Source: an uncultured Acholeplasmatales bacterium
GTDB lineage: Bacteria; Bacillota_I; Bacilli_A; Acholeplasmatales; Anaeroplasmataceae
Length of the DNA: 38,096 bases
Assembly (NCBI GenBank): GCA_944324705.1
Contig: CALUXI010000015.1
Coordinates: 1 to 38,096 of the forward strand
Direction of reading: 5' to 3'
Part shown: positions 24,353 through 33,807 of the stretch, one piece after another
How positions within the stretch are numbered: position 1 is the first letter of the stretch
Layout: the number at the start of each line of letters is the position of its first letter
Translations under genes and position numbers: made by a program
The notes under the pieces: model-generated
The model's database searches: none
What the model was told of the DNA's origin: nothing
What the model saw: the letters and a program-made list of their open reading frames with translations, nothing else

Positions 24353-25831
24353 ATGAATGATTATATTATCATAAATCAAAAAGATAATGTAGCCGTTTGT
24401 TTACGTGACTTTAAAAAGGGTGAAAAAATATTAGATGTTACTTTATTAGAAGATATACCACGTGCTCATAAAGTGGCATTAGTAGATATTAAAAACGGCT
24501 CAGATATAATAAAATATGGTTATCCAATTGGTCATGCAACATCTGATATTAAGGCAGGTATGCATGTACATGTAAATAACACTAAAACTAATTTAAATGA
24601 TTTGTTTAATTATGAATATCATCCACATTTTAATAAAGTACATACCATAAAAAAAGATGCTACTGTTGATGTTTATGTAAGAAAAAATGGCGAATGTGGT
24701 ATTCGCAATGAATTATGGATTGTTCAAACTGTAGGTTGTGTATCAGGTATAGCTCATAACATTATAAATGAATTTAAAAAACGCTATGACACATCAAAAA
24801 TAGATGGTATTTATACATTTAATCATCCTTTTGGTTGTTCACAAATGGGTGATGATCATACTATGACACGTACAATTTTACAAGATATGGTAAAACACCC
24901 TAATGCTGGTGGGGTACTAGTTTTAGGTTTAGGTTGTGAAAATAATCAAGTTCCTGTTTTTAAAGAAACATTAGGTTCATATGACGAAGAAAGAACACGT
25001 TTTATGATTTTACAAGAATCAAAGAATGAAATCGAAGATGGTGTTAGATTATTAAAAGAGTTATATGATAAGATGGCTAATGATAAGAGAGAAACTAAAC
25101 CTATCTCTGTATTACGAGTTGGTTTAAAATGTGGTGGTAGTGATGGTATGTCTGGTATTACTGCTAACCCATTATTAGGGGCATTCAGTGATTACATGGC
25201 TTTAAATGGTGGTACTACAGTTTTAGGTGAGGTTCCTGAAATGTTTGGGGCTGAACAAATTCTTATGGCTAGGGCTAAAAATGAAACAATTTTCAATAAA
25301 ACAGTTTCATTAATTAATGATTTTAAAGCTTATTTTAAATCACATAATCAAGTAATATATGAAAACCCAAGTCCAGGTAATAAAAAAGGTGGTATTACAA
25401 CTTTAGAAGATAAATCTTTAGGCTGTACACAAAAATCAGGTCATAGTGAAGTTTGTGATGTTCTAAAAATGGGTGAAAGAATTAAAGAGCACGGACTAAA
25501 CTTAATTTCAACTCCTGGTAATGATTTAGTTGCTACAACTACACTAGGTGCTGCTGGGTGTCAAATGGTTTTATTTACAACTGGCCGTGGTACACCATTT
25601 GGCGGGTTTATTCCTACTGTTAAAGTTGCAAGTAATACTAATTTAGCATTAGCAAAACCTGAATGGATTGATTTTAATGCTGGTGCCTTAGTTGGTGAAA
25701 AGACTATGGATGAATTATTAGCTTCATTTATAGATTTAATATGTGATATTGCAAGCGGTAGAAAATTAGCTAATAATGAAAAAAATAATTTTAGAGAAAT
25801 ATCAATATTTAAAGATGGCGTAATGCTATAA
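24353..25831 (+). CDS. uxaA: Altronate dehydratase
   Basis: The 492-residue enzyme dehydrates D-altronate to 2-keto-3-deoxygluconate. An N-terminal SAF-like domain (residues about 1-85, with GYPIGHATSDIKAGMHVHVNNTKTNL) precedes the large dehydratase domain containing RNELWIVQTVGCVSG, HPFGCSQMGDDH, LGLGCENNQ and GLKCGGSDGMSGITANP. The cysteines in these motifs are the likely ligands for the metal or Fe-S centre of this family. The length matches E. coli UxaA (495). The start is one base after the uxaB stop, so translation probably depends on coupling. Confidence 0.94.
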   Translation: MNDYIIINQKDNVAVCLRDFKKGEKILDVTLLEDIPRAHKVALVDIKNGSDIIKYGYPIGHATSDIKAGMHVHVNNTKTNLNDLFNYEYHPHFNKVHTIKKDATVDVYVRKNGECGIRNELWIVQTVGCVSGIAHNIINEFKKRYDTSKIDGIYTFNHPFGCSQMGDDHTMTRTILQDMVKHPNAGGVLVLGLGCENNQVPVFKETLGSYDEERTRFMILQESKNEIEDGVRLLKELYDKMANDKRETKPISVLRVGLKCGGSDGMSGITANPLLGAFSDYMALNGGTTVLGEVPEMFGAEQILMARAKNETIFNKTVSLINDFKAYFKSHNQVIYENPSPGNKKGGITTLEDKSLGCTQKSGHSEVCDVLKMGERIKEHGLNLISTPGNDLVATTTLGAAGCQMVLFTTGRGTPFGGFIPTVKVASNTNLALAKPEWIDFNAGALVGEKTMDELLASFIDLICDIASGRKLANNEKNNFREISIFKDGVML

Positions 25832-25848
25832 TAAAAGAGGTAAAAGAA

Positions 25849-27261
25849 ATGAAAAAATTTATGGATAAAGACTTTTTATTGACAACTGAAACTGCAAAAA
25901 AGTTATTTCATGAACATGCAGAAAAAATGCCTATTATTGACTATCATTGTCATTTACAACCAAAAGAAATTTATGAAGATAAGAAATTCCGTAATTTAAC
26001 TGAAGTTTGGTTAGGTGCTGGTGATAGATATGGGGATCACTATAAATGGCGTTCTTTAAGAGCTAGAGGTTATTGCGAAGATAGTATTTCTGGTCCATGG
26101 GATGATAAAGAAAAATATCTACAATTTGTTGAAAGTATGCCATATTTTGTAGGTAATCCTTTATATCATTGGTCTCACTTAGAAATGCAAAGATACTTTG
26201 ATATTTATGATATTATTTGTCCAAAAAATGCAGAAAAAATTTGGAATGAAGCTAATAAAAAATTAGAAACTTTAACAGCTAGACAAATGATGTATAAATT
26301 CAATGTAAAGACTGTATGTACTACAGATGATCCAGTTGATGATTTACATTATCATAAATTAATGAATGAAGATAAAACATTAAAGACAGTAGTAAGACCT
26401 GCCTTCCGTCCGGATAAGGCTATTAACTGCGAAGCTAGTTGGTATGTTGATTGGGTTAACCAATTAGCAAAAGTAGTTGGATATGAAATTAAATCAATTA
26501 GTGATTTTTGTAAGGCTTTAGCTAGTCGTATTGATTTCTTCCATTCAATGGGTTCACGTTTGTCAGACCATGCTTTAGATGTTGTTCATTTTGTTAAAGC
26601 AAGTGAAAAAGAAGCTAATGAAGTTTTCTTAAAAGCAATGCAAAAACAAGCATTAACAGATCATGATTTAGATGTATATAAAGGTTATATTTTAGTATTC
26701 TTAGGTAAAGAATATAATAAACATGGTTGGGTACAACAATATCATATTGGTGCTTTACGTAATAATTCAGAAAAAATGTTAAAAGCTATTGGTCCTGATA
26801 CTGGTTTTGATGCTATTGAAGATGCTGTTTATATGGAAAAATTATCAGCATTATTACGTGAACAAGATGCAACTGATGAATTACCAAAAACTATTTTATA
26901 TTGCTTAAATCCTCGTGATAATTATGCTTTAACAGTTTTAGCAGGTTGCTTCCAAAAAGAAGGAGTTAAATCAAGAGTACAAGTTGGTACAGCTTGGTGG
27001 TTCCTTGATCAATTAGATGGTATGAGACAAAATTTAGAAACATATATGCAAGTTGGTTTATTAAGTCAATCTGTAGGTATGTTAACTGATTCTCGTTCAT
27101 TCCTAGCTTATCCTCGTCATGAATATTATCGTCGTTTACTTTGTGAAATGTTAGGTAATTTAGTTGAATCAGGTCAATACCCTGTTGAAGAATTAGATAC
27201 TTTAGGTAAAATTGTAGAAGATATTTGTTACAATAATGCTAAAGAATTCTTTGGTTTTTAA
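25849..27261 (+). CDS. uxaC: Glucuronate/galacturonate isomerase
   Basis: At 470 residues this has the same length as E. coli UxaC. It converts D-galacturonate to D-tagaturonate and D-glucuronate to D-fructuronate, the first step of the pathway although it is the last gene of the operon. Recognised motifs are the amidohydrolase-type metal site IDYHCHLQP near residue 30, TVCTTDDPVDDL, FRPDKA, QYHIGALRNN, and the C-terminal LTDSRSFLAYPRHEYYRR. AGAGG lies before the ATG, 17 bp after uxaA. No uxuA or uxuB is seen, so galacturonate is the more likely substrate here. A terminator follows. Confidence 0.95.
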   Translation: MKKFMDKDFLLTTETAKKLFHEHAEKMPIIDYHCHLQPKEIYEDKKFRNLTEVWLGAGDRYGDHYKWRSLRARGYCEDSISGPWDDKEKYLQFVESMPYFVGNPLYHWSHLEMQRYFDIYDIICPKNAEKIWNEANKKLETLTARQMMYKFNVKTVCTTDDPVDDLHYHKLMNEDKTLKTVVRPAFRPDKAINCEASWYVDWVNQLAKVVGYEIKSISDFCKALASRIDFFHSMGSRLSDHALDVVHFVKASEKEANEVFLKAMQKQALTDHDLDVYKGYILVFLGKEYNKHGWVQQYHIGALRNNSEKMLKAIGPDTGFDAIEDAVYMEKLSALLREQDATDELPKTILYCLNPRDNYALTVLAGCFQKEGVKSRVQVGTAWWFLDQLDGMRQNLETYMQVGLLSQSVGMLTDSRSFLAYPRHEYYRRLLCEMLGNLVESGQYPVEELDTLGKIVEDICYNNAKEFFGF

Positions 27262-27281
27262 TGATTAATTAAGATATTTAT

Positions 27282-27313
27282 AATCCCTTTATTTACTAAT
27301 GAAGGGATTTTTT
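27282..27313 (+). terminator. Intrinsic terminator of the uxa operon
   Basis: AATCCCTT/AAGGGATT (27282-27289 with 27302-27309), 12-nt loop and six T. The loop also holds the -35 box of the next promoter. Confidence 0.88.
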
Positions 27314-27320
27314 GTATAAT
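27292..27320 (+). promoter_or_regulatory. Promoter for the small membrane protein-leuS-pdxY operon
   Basis: TTTACT (27292-27297, in the terminator loop), 17-bp spacer, TATAAT (27315-27320), followed by a strong AAGGAGG at 27334-27340. Confidence 0.7.
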
Positions 27321-27349
27321 TTAGTGTCGATAGGAAGGAGGAAATAGTT

Positions 27350-27766
27350 ATGTTACTAAGAAAAAGTCAATGTGTTTATTTTGCTTTATTAGCATTGTTA
27401 TTGATTGGTAATGTTATATTTTTAGTTTTAAATAATTTTAAGATTTCATCTTATTATTTTTTAACGGCTAGTCTATTTATTATCTTTCCTTTTATTAGTT
27501 TATTTTATATTTTATTTTTAAATATTAAAAAAGTTAATTATAAAGCTAGAAAATATGATGAAACTGGTTTAATTAGTCACATTATATTTGGTTCATTATG
27601 GCTTTTTATATTTTCTAAAGTTAATATTTATTTAGATTTATATATATGCTATCTAATAAGTATAATAAGTTTTATTATTATTTGTATTATTTTTACTTAT
27701 TTAAATATCAAAAAGGGTGAAGTGACAACGGATCCTAAAATAATTAGTAATAAATGGAGGCAATAA
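27350..27766 (+). CDS. Small integral membrane protein of unknown function
   Basis: The 138-residue protein has four predicted membrane helices (residues about 8-28, 34-58, 72-90 and 95-117) and a short basic C-terminus. I recognise no conserved motif. A strong ribosome site (AAGGAGG) and a promoter precede it, and leuS starts one base after its stop, so it is expressed together with the tRNA synthetase. Linkage to leuS may only reflect operon packing. Confidence 0.7.
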   Translation: MLLRKSQCVYFALLALLLIGNVIFLVLNNFKISSYYFLTASLFIIFPFISLFYILFLNIKKVNYKARKYDETGLISHIIFGSLWLFIFSKVNIYLDLYICYLISIISFIIICIIFTYLNIKKGEVTTDPKIISNKWRQ

Positions 27767-27767
27767 A

Positions 27768-30173
27768 ATGCGAAATTATGATTATCAAGCAATAGAGAAA
27801 AAGTGGCAAAAATACTGGGAAGATAATAATACATTTTATACTGATGTATGGGATTTTTCTAAACCAAAATATTATGTTTTAGATATGTTCCCTTATCCAT
27901 CAGGCCAAGGATTACATGTAGGGCACCCAGAAGGTTATACAGCTACAGATATTATAGCTAGGATGAAGAGAATGCAAGGTTATAATGTTTTACACCCAAT
28001 GGGTTGGGATGCTTTTGGTTTACCAGCTGAACAATTTGCTATTAAAACAGGTAATCACCCAGAAACATTTACTTATCAAAATATAGCTAATTTTAAAAGA
28101 CAATTAAAAATGCTAGGTCTTTCTTTTGATTGGTCAAAAGAATTAGCTACTTGTGATCCTAAATATTATAAATGGACGCAATATTTATTTATTAAATTAT
28201 TTGAAAAAGGTTTAGCTATTAATAAAGATATGCCTGTAAATTGGTGTGAAGAACTAGGTACAGTTTTAGCTAATGATGAAATAGTTGATGGCAAATCAGA
28301 ACGCGGTGGTTATCCAGTAGTAAGAAAGAATATGAAACAATGGTCAATTGATATTGTTAAATATGCTGATAAATTATTAGAAGGACTAGATAAAGTAGAT
28401 TGGCCAGAATCAACTAAAGATATGCAAAAAAATTGGATTGGTAAATCAATTGGTGCAAATGTTAAATTTAAAGTCGCAGGTACAAATGAAGAATTTGTAG
28501 TTTTCACGACTAGACCTGATACTCTTTTTGGGGCAACTTATTGTGTTTTAGCTCCTGAACATGATTTAGTTTTAAAAATAACTACTAAAGATAAATTAAT
28601 AGAAGTTAAAGATTATATAAATAAATGTCAATCTAAGTCAGAGTTAGAAAGAACGGATCTAAATAAAACGAAAACTGGGGTATTCACAGGGGCTTATGCT
28701 ATTAATCCGGTTAATGACAAAAAAATACCAATTTACATTGCGGATTATGTTTTAATGGGATATGGTACAGGTGCTATTATGGCAGTTCCGGCTCATGATA
28801 CTCGTGATTATGAATTTGCTAAAAAATTTAATATAGCTATAATTCCAGTTTTAGAAGGTGGGGATATTTCTAAAGAAGCTTACACCGAGGATGGATTACA
28901 TATAAATTCAGATTTCTTGAATGGCCTAAATAAAGAAGATGCCATAAATAAAATGATAAATTATTTAGAAGAACATAAAATTGGTAATAAGAAAGTTCAA
29001 TTTAGATTAAGAGAATGGATTTTTGCAAGACAAAGATATTGGGGAGAACCAATTCCAATTGTTCATTACAATGATCACGATGAAGCTTTAAATTTAGATG
29101 AATTACCTTTGATTTTACCAGAAGTTAAAGAATATGTACCAAAACATGCTTGTTCTAGTCCATTAGCTAATAATGAAGAATGGGTAAAAGTAAATAAAGA
29201 TGGCAAAATTGGTTATAGAGAGACTAATACAATGCCTGGTAGTGCTGCCTCATCATGGTATTTTATGCGTTATATTGATCCAAATAATGATAACGAATTT
29301 GCAAATTATGAATTGTTAAAACATTGGTTACCTGTTGATTTATATGTTGGTGGTAGTGAACATGCGGTAGGTCATTTGTTATATTCTAGATTTATGACTA
29401 AATTCTTATATGATTTAGGATTGAGTCCTGTTGATGAACCATTTAAAAAATTATTCCATCAGGGTTTAATATTAGGTGAAAATGGCGAAAAAATGTCTAA
29501 ATCACGCGGTAATGTTGTTAATCCTGATGATATAGTTAGAGATTATGGTGCCGATTCATTAAGACTTTATGAAATGTTTATGGGACCACTTGAAGCTAGT
29601 CTTCCATGGGTTTCAAAAAATGTTGATGGCGCTAAGAAATTCTTAGATAGGGTATGGCGTTTAGTAAATGATTTAGAATATAGTCAAAAAATTAGTTTGA
29701 CAAATGATACAAAGTTAGATGAAGTTTATAATAGAACAGTTAAAAAAGTAACAGAAGATTTCTCTAATTTAAAATTTAATACAGCCATTTCTCAAATGAT
29801 GATTTTTGTTAATGAGTGTTATAAAGCGGACACAATTTATAAGCCTTACTTAGAAGGTTTAATAAAAATGTTAAGTTGTATTTGTCCGCACATTGGTGAG
29901 GAATTATGGCAAATATTAGGACATAATGACTCTATTACTTATGAAACTTGGCCAACTTATGATAGTTCTAAATTAGAAAAGAATGAGTTTAAAATGATGG
30001 TTCAAGTTAATGGCAAATTAAGAGATGAGATATTAGTTTCTTTAAATGAAACGGAAGAGGATATAAAAAATAAAGCTTTAAATGCTCCTAAAGCCTTAAA
30101 ATTTATTCAAGATAAAGAAGTAGTTAAAATTATTGTTGTAAAACAAAAAATTGTTAATATAGTTGTTAAATAA
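27768..30173 (+). CDS. leuS: Leucyl-tRNA synthetase
   Basis: The 801-residue class I synthetase charges tRNA-Leu. It has the HIGH motif as HVGH in [21 protein letters not shown], the long CP1 editing domain (with [13 protein letters not shown] and the [19 protein letters not shown] signature), the KMSKS motif in [15 protein letters not shown], the anticodon-binding helices and a C-terminal domain ending in VNIVVK. The length agrees with Bacillus LeuS (about 804). GGAGG precedes the ATG. No T-box leader was seen upstream, and expression appears to come from the promoter before the small membrane protein. Confidence 0.98.
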   Translation: MRNYDYQAIEKKWQKYWEDNNTFYTDVWDFSKPKYYVLDMFPYPSGQGLHVGHPEGYTATDIIARMKRMQGYNVLHPMGWDAFGLPAEQFAIKTGNHPETFTYQNIANFKRQLKMLGLSFDWSKELATCDPKYYKWTQYLFIKLFEKGLAINKDMPVNWCEELGTVLANDEIVDGKSERGGYPVVRKNMKQWSIDIVKYADKLLEGLDKVDWPESTKDMQKNWIGKSIGANVKFKVAGTNEEFVVFTTRPDTLFGATYCVLAPEHDLVLKITTKDKLIEVKDYINKCQSKSELERTDLNKTKTGVFTGAYAINPVNDKKIPIYIADYVLMGYGTGAIMAVPAHDTRDYEFAKKFNIAIIPVLEGGDISKEAYTEDGLHINSDFLNGLNKEDAINKMINYLEEHKIGNKKVQFRLREWIFARQRYWGEPIPIVHYNDHDEALNLDELPLILPEVKEYVPKHACSSPLANNEEWVKVNKDGKIGYRETNTMPGSAASSWYFMRYIDPNNDNEFANYELLKHWLPVDLYVGGSEHAVGHLLYSRFMTKFLYDLGLSPVDEPFKKLFHQGLILGENGEKMSKSRGNVVNPDDIVRDYGADSLRLYEMFMGPLEASLPWVSKNVDGAKKFLDRVWRLVNDLEYSQKISLTNDTKLDEVYNRTVKKVTEDFSNLKFNTAISQMMIFVNECYKADTIYKPYLEGLIKMLSCICPHIGEELWQILGHNDSITYETWPTYDSSKLEKNEFKMMVQVNGKLRDEILVSLNETEEDIKNKALNAPKALKFIQDKEVVKIIVVKQKIVNIVVK

Positions 30174-30174
30174 A

Positions 30175-30999
30175 ATGAAAAGAATTCTTGCTATTAATGA
30201 TTTGACAGTTAGATCTAAAGCGGCTATTAGTATTAGTAGTAACATTATCCCTTTATTTGGTTTTGAGTTAGATATTTTACCTACTATGCTTTATTCAAAT
30301 CATTTAGGTTTTAAAGAAGTTGCTAAATTAGACACTAGTAGTTTTATAAAAGATACTTTAGATATATACGCTAAGGATAATTTTTATTATGATTATATTT
30401 ATCTAGGTTTATTATTAAATAAAGAAAATATTAATACTATATTAAAATATATTAAACCAAATACTATTATTTATTTTGATCCTATTATGGGTGATAATGG
30501 TAGGTTATATAATAGTATTGATGTTAATTACCCTAATTACATTAAAGAATTAATTTATAAGTCTGAGGTTATAACTCCTAATTTATTTGAAGCTTGTTTG
30601 ATTTTAAATAAAGAATATAAAACAAATTTAGATGAGTTAGAAATTAAAAATATTTTAAAAGAATTAAGTTCATTAGGTCCGAAAATAGTTATTATTACAA
30701 GCGTTACTTTAAACAATTTATACGGTGCTTATTTATATGATAAAAAAAATAATGAATATTATTTTTATGGCTTACCTAAATTAGATTACAATGCTCATGG
30801 AACAGGAGATTTATTTAGTTCTTTGTTTATGGGGTATAATTTAACATTAAATGATTGTAAATTAGCTTTATGTAAAACAATAGATATTCTATATGAAATA
30901 TTAAAATATAATCAAAAGAGTAATGAAAATGTTTTTAAAAATGGTTTAGATTATGAAAGATTTTTATCTAAAATAATATATGATAGTAAAAGGGATTAG
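30175..30999 (+). CDS. pdxY: Pyridoxal (pyridoxamine) kinase, PdxY/PdxK-like
   Basis: The 274-residue ribokinase-fold enzyme phosphorylates B6 vitamers. Visible motifs are RSKAAISISSNIIPLFGFELDILPT with the usual FSNH-like segment (LYSNHLGF), the DPIMGDNGRLY motif, TPNLFEACLI and the anion-hole HGTGDLFSSLFMGY. These match pyridoxal kinases better than ThiD (HMP-phosphate kinase), which is the main alternative. The ATG at 30175 lies one base after the leuS stop. An in-frame TTG at 30163 inside leuS is less likely, and neither has a clear ribosome site, so translation is probably coupled to leuS. The terminator starts inside the coding end. Confidence 0.85.
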   Translation: MKRILAINDLTVRSKAAISISSNIIPLFGFELDILPTMLYSNHLGFKEVAKLDTSSFIKDTLDIYAKDNFYYDYIYLGLLLNKENINTILKYIKPNTIIYFDPIMGDNGRLYNSIDVNYPNYIKELIYKSEVITPNLFEACLILNKEYKTNLDELEIKNILKELSSLGPKIVIITSVTLNNLYGAYLYDKKNNEYYFYGLPKLDYNAHGTGDLFSSLFMGYNLTLNDCKLALCKTIDILYEILKYNQKSNENVFKNGLDYERFLSKIIYDSKRD

Positions 31000-31021
31000 G
31001 AAATAAAACCTAATCTTTTTT
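30994..31021 (+). terminator. Intrinsic terminator after pdxY
   Basis: GATTAGG/CCTAATC (30994-31000 with 31009-31015), 8-nt loop and six T. The TAG stop codon (30997-30999) is part of the stem. Confidence 0.9.
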
Positions 31022-31050
31022 ATATAATTGTTTTACATAATTTATAGGTT

Positions 31051-31077
31051 TAATTGCTAGCATTTAATTAGCAATTA
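31051..31077. promoter_or_regulatory. Inverted repeat at the suf promoter, candidate operator
   Basis: TAATTGCTA/TAGCAATTA (31051-31059 with 31069-31077) is a perfect 9-bp inverted repeat with a 9-bp centre. It ends 3 bp before the -10 box and covers where a -35 box should be. No T run follows, so it is not a terminator. A repressor or activator of suf could bind here. Confidence 0.55.
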
Positions 31078-31080
31078 TTG

Positions 31081-31086
31081 TATAAT
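31081..31086 (+). promoter_or_regulatory. -10 box of the suf operon
   Basis: TATAAT at 31081-31086 sits 27 bp before the sufC start. No consensus -35 box is present at 16-18 bp; the position is occupied by the inverted repeat, which hints at regulated or activator-dependent transcription. Confidence 0.6.
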
Positions 31087-31112
31087 TGCAAAGTAAGAAA
31101 TGAGGGAAAAAT

Positions 31113-31940
31113 ATGACAAATATTTTAGAGATAAAGAATTTAGAATGTAGGGTACCAGAAAAGGAAATTTTAAAAGGTCTTAACTTAACAATTAAGACTG
31201 GGGAAATACATGCTATTATGGGGCCTAATGGAACTGGTAAATCAACACTTGCTTCAGTTATTATGGGGAAAGAAAATTATGAAGTAACAGGTGGTGACAT
31301 CTTATTTGATGGGGAGTCTATTCTTCCTTTAAAAGTAGATGAAAGAGCTCGTAAAGGCATTTTTTTAGCCTATCAAAACCCAGAAGAAGTTAGTGGAGTT
31401 ACTAATTCTGATTTTGTTAGACAAGCTATGAAAGCTACTAGTGGTAAAGATATTAATTTATTTTCATTTATTAAAAAATATGAAAAAGCTTGTAAAGAAC
31501 TTAAAATGCGTGAAGATTTAGCTCATCGTTATTTAAATGAAGGTTTTTCAGGCGGTGAAAAGAAAAGAAATGAAATATTACAAATGAAAATGTTAGAACC
31601 TAAATTTGCTATACTTGATGAAATAGATTCTGGACTTGATGTTGATGCATTAAGAATAGTTGGGGAAAATGTTTATAATATGGTTAATGAAAATTTGGGC
31701 GTTTTATTAATTACGCATTATGAAAGATTATTAGACTATATAAAACCTGACTATGTTCATGTAATGATTGGTGGTAAAATTGTTAAAACAGGTGGTCGTG
31801 AATTAATTGAAAAAATTGATCGTGAAGGTTATGACTGGGTTAAAAGTGAATTAGGTTTAGAGCTTGAAGATGAAGAATATGACAATCAAAAACATGTTAT
31901 TTTAGGCTCATGTGCACACGCAGGTAGTAATAATGAATAA
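31113..31940 (+). CDS. sufC: Fe-S cluster assembly ATPase SufC
   Basis: SufC is the ABC-type ATPase of the SufBCD scaffold. The 275-residue protein has Walker A GPNGTGKST (residues about 36-44), the SufC-specific YQNPEEVSGV Q-loop, signature FSGGEKKRNEI, Walker B AILDEIDSGLDVDAL and switch ITHYERLL. It is about 15-25 residues longer than typical because of a C-terminal tail ending GSCAHAGSNNE, part of which overlaps the sufD start. TGAGGG lies before the ATG. It is the first gene of an operon with sufD, sufS, sufU and sufB. Confidence 0.96.
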   Translation: MTNILEIKNLECRVPEKEILKGLNLTIKTGEIHAIMGPNGTGKSTLASVIMGKENYEVTGGDILFDGESILPLKVDERARKGIFLAYQNPEEVSGVTNSDFVRQAMKATSGKDINLFSFIKKYEKACKELKMREDLAHRYLNEGFSGGEKKRNEILQMKMLEPKFAILDEIDSGLDVDALRIVGENVYNMVNENLGVLLITHYERLLDYIKPDYVHVMIGGKIVKTGGRELIEKIDREGYDWVKSELGLELEDEEYDNQKHVILGSCAHAGSNNE

Positions 31941-32592
31941 GATTATTATAGAAAAAGATTCTAATGATGTTAATTTAGAAATAAGTGCTAATACAGAAGT
32001 TACTTATATTGCTTTAAAACCTAATTTGAAAAGAGAATTTACTATTCATGAAGATGCTACATTAACATTATATTATATTAATTTTAGTCCAATTAAAAAT
32101 CAGTTAGATGTTAAATTAGTAGGTAAAAATGCCAATTTTATTGGTAATACTTTAACTATTGGTCAAAATGATAATTATGATTATATTCAAAATATTACGC
32201 ATTTAGCTAAAAATACTAAATCTAATATAGTTAATTTAGCAATATCTTTAGGAAATAGTGATATTAATTTTACTACAACTAGTCACATTTTAAATAAAAT
32301 GACTAAATCTGAGTGTCGTCAATTAGCAAAAGGCATCATTATTAGTAAAGATTCTAGCATTTCAGCTAAGCCTATTTTATTGATTGATGAAAATGATGTT
32401 TTTGCTTATCATGGGGCAGCTATTGGTAAAATGAGTGATGATTCTTTATTTTATTTGATGAGCCGAGGATTAACTCAAGAAGAGGCTTTAAAATTGATAA
32501 TAGGTGGTATGATTAATCCATTTGTTGATGCTTTACCAACTGATTTACAAAAAGATATTAATATAGAGATAGAAAAGAGAATTAAGCTATGA
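31933..32592 (+). CDS. sufD: Fe-S cluster assembly protein SufD, unusually short
   Basis: The protein has the C-terminal SufBD signature: SAKPILLIDENDVFAYHGAAIG, with the conserved His of SufD, then [28 protein letters not shown]. It is only 219 residues, about half of a normal SufD (around 420-440), and lacks the N-terminal helical region; the remaining residues 1-150 should form a short beta-helix. The ATG at 31933 has AGG at 31922-31924 and overlaps the sufC stop. A GTG at 31912 is possible but less likely. There is no sign of a frameshift, and its place between sufC and sufS identifies it as the SufD partner. The stop is TGA, overlapping the sufS start. Confidence 0.85.
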   Translation: MNKIIIEKDSNDVNLEISANTEVTYIALKPNLKREFTIHEDATLTLYYINFSPIKNQLDVKLVGKNANFIGNTLTIGQNDNYDYIQNITHLAKNTKSNIVNLAISLGNSDINFTTTSHILNKMTKSECRQLAKGIIISKDSSISAKPILLIDENDVFAYHGAAIGKMSDDSLFYLMSRGLTQEEALKLIIGGMINPFVDALPTDLQKDINIEIEKRIKL

Positions 32593-33806
32593 TTGATGTT
32601 AATGAGATAAGGAAACATTTTGCAGTTTATGATAAATATCCTAATTTATGTTATTTAGATAGTGCAGCTTCAGCTTTAAAATTAAAAGAAGTAAATGAAT
32701 CTTTATTTAATTATATGGCTTATAACGGTACTAATGTTCATAGAGGTGTATATAAATTATCTTATGAAGCGACTAATGAATATGAAGAAACTAGAGAAAT
32801 AGTAGCTAAATTTATTAATGCTAAAACTGAGGAAATAGTATTTACAAGAGGTGCTTCGGCCGCTTTAAATTTAGTAGCTTTAAGCTATGGCCTTAACTTT
32901 TTAAAACCTGGTGATGAAATTATATCTAGTGAATTAGAACACCATTCAAGTCAAATGCCTTGGCTTAATGTAGCTAATAAAACAGGTGCTAAAATTAATT
33001 ATATTGAATTAGATGCAGAATCTAAAATTACGATTGAAAATTTTAAGAAATTATTAAATAAAAATACCAAAGTAGTAGCATTAACTCATGTATCTAATGT
33101 AATGGGTTATTTGACACCAATTAAGGAAATTATTAAATTAGCTCATGAAGTTGGAGCTGTTGTAATAGTAGACGGGGCTCAGAGTGTTCCGCATTTAAAG
33201 GTGGATGTTAAAGAATTAGATTGTGATTTTTTAGCTTTTTCTGGCCATAAATTAATGGGTCCGACTGGAGTTGGTGTTTTATATGGTAAGAAAAAAATCT
33301 TAGATAAAATGCCACCTGTTGAGTTTGGTGGGGATATGGCTGAAGATGTTTACGTTGATCATATGTCATATAAAGATACACCTTATAAGTTTGAAACAGG
33401 TACCCCAATGATAGCTGAAGTTATTGCCTTAAAAGAAGCAATTAAATTTATTAATAAAGTGGGAATTGATAGAATTTATGAACATGAAAAAGAATTATTT
33501 AATTTAGCTATTAAGGGTTTAGAAAAAATACCTAATGTTATTATTTATAATAAGTCTGCTGAAACGGGTATTATAAGCTTTAATATTAAAGGTACTCATC
33601 CTCATGATGCTGCCTCAGTGTATGACAAAAATAATGTTTGTATTAGGGCTGGTCACCATTGTGCTGAACTTATAATGCATCATTTAAATGTAGTTGGTAC
33701 AGTAAGAGCTTCTTTTTATCTTTATAATGATGAAGAGGATGTTAAAACTTTCTTAAAAGCGACAAAAGAAGCAGCTGAATTCTTTCAAATGTTTATGGAG
33801 GATTAA
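32589..33806 (+). CDS. sufS: Cysteine desulfurase SufS
   Basis: This 405-residue PLP enzyme takes sulfur from cysteine for cluster assembly. The PLP lysine is Lys221 in AFSGHKLMGPTGVGVLYG, the substrate region shows LDSAASALK and ELEHHSSQMPWLN, and the catalytic cysteine is Cys358 in IRAGHHCAELIMHH. This is the group II (SufS) arrangement, with the RAGHHCA loop typical of this type. It starts in an ATGA overlap with sufD. The next gene, sufU, encodes its sulfur acceptor in Bacillota. Confidence 0.96.
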   Translation: MIDVNEIRKHFAVYDKYPNLCYLDSAASALKLKEVNESLFNYMAYNGTNVHRGVYKLSYEATNEYEETREIVAKFINAKTEEIVFTRGASAALNLVALSYGLNFLKPGDEIISSELEHHSSQMPWLNVANKTGAKINYIELDAESKITIENFKKLLNKNTKVVALTHVSNVMGYLTPIKEIIKLAHEVGAVVIVDGAQSVPHLKVDVKELDCDFLAFSGHKLMGPTGVGVLYGKKKILDKMPPVEFGGDMAEDVYVDHMSYKDTPYKFETGTPMIAEVIALKEAIKFINKVGIDRIYEHEKELFNLAIKGLEKIPNVIIYNKSAETGIISFNIKGTHPHDAASVYDKNNVCIRAGHHCAELIMHHLNVVGTVRASFYLYNDEEDVKTFLKATKEAAEFFQMFMED

Positions 33807-33807
33807 T

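Noticed and set aside
27708-27768. T-box or other riboswitch before leuS
   Set aside because: The gap between the small membrane protein and leuS is one base, and the leader before 27350 is too short to hold a T-box.
28310-28507. Minus-strand open frame inside leuS
   Set aside because: It is fully contained in the conserved leuS coding sequence, has no family resemblance and no ribosome site of note.
33208-33408. Minus-strand open frame inside sufS
   Set aside because: It is a shadow of the conserved sufS sequence around the PLP lysine.
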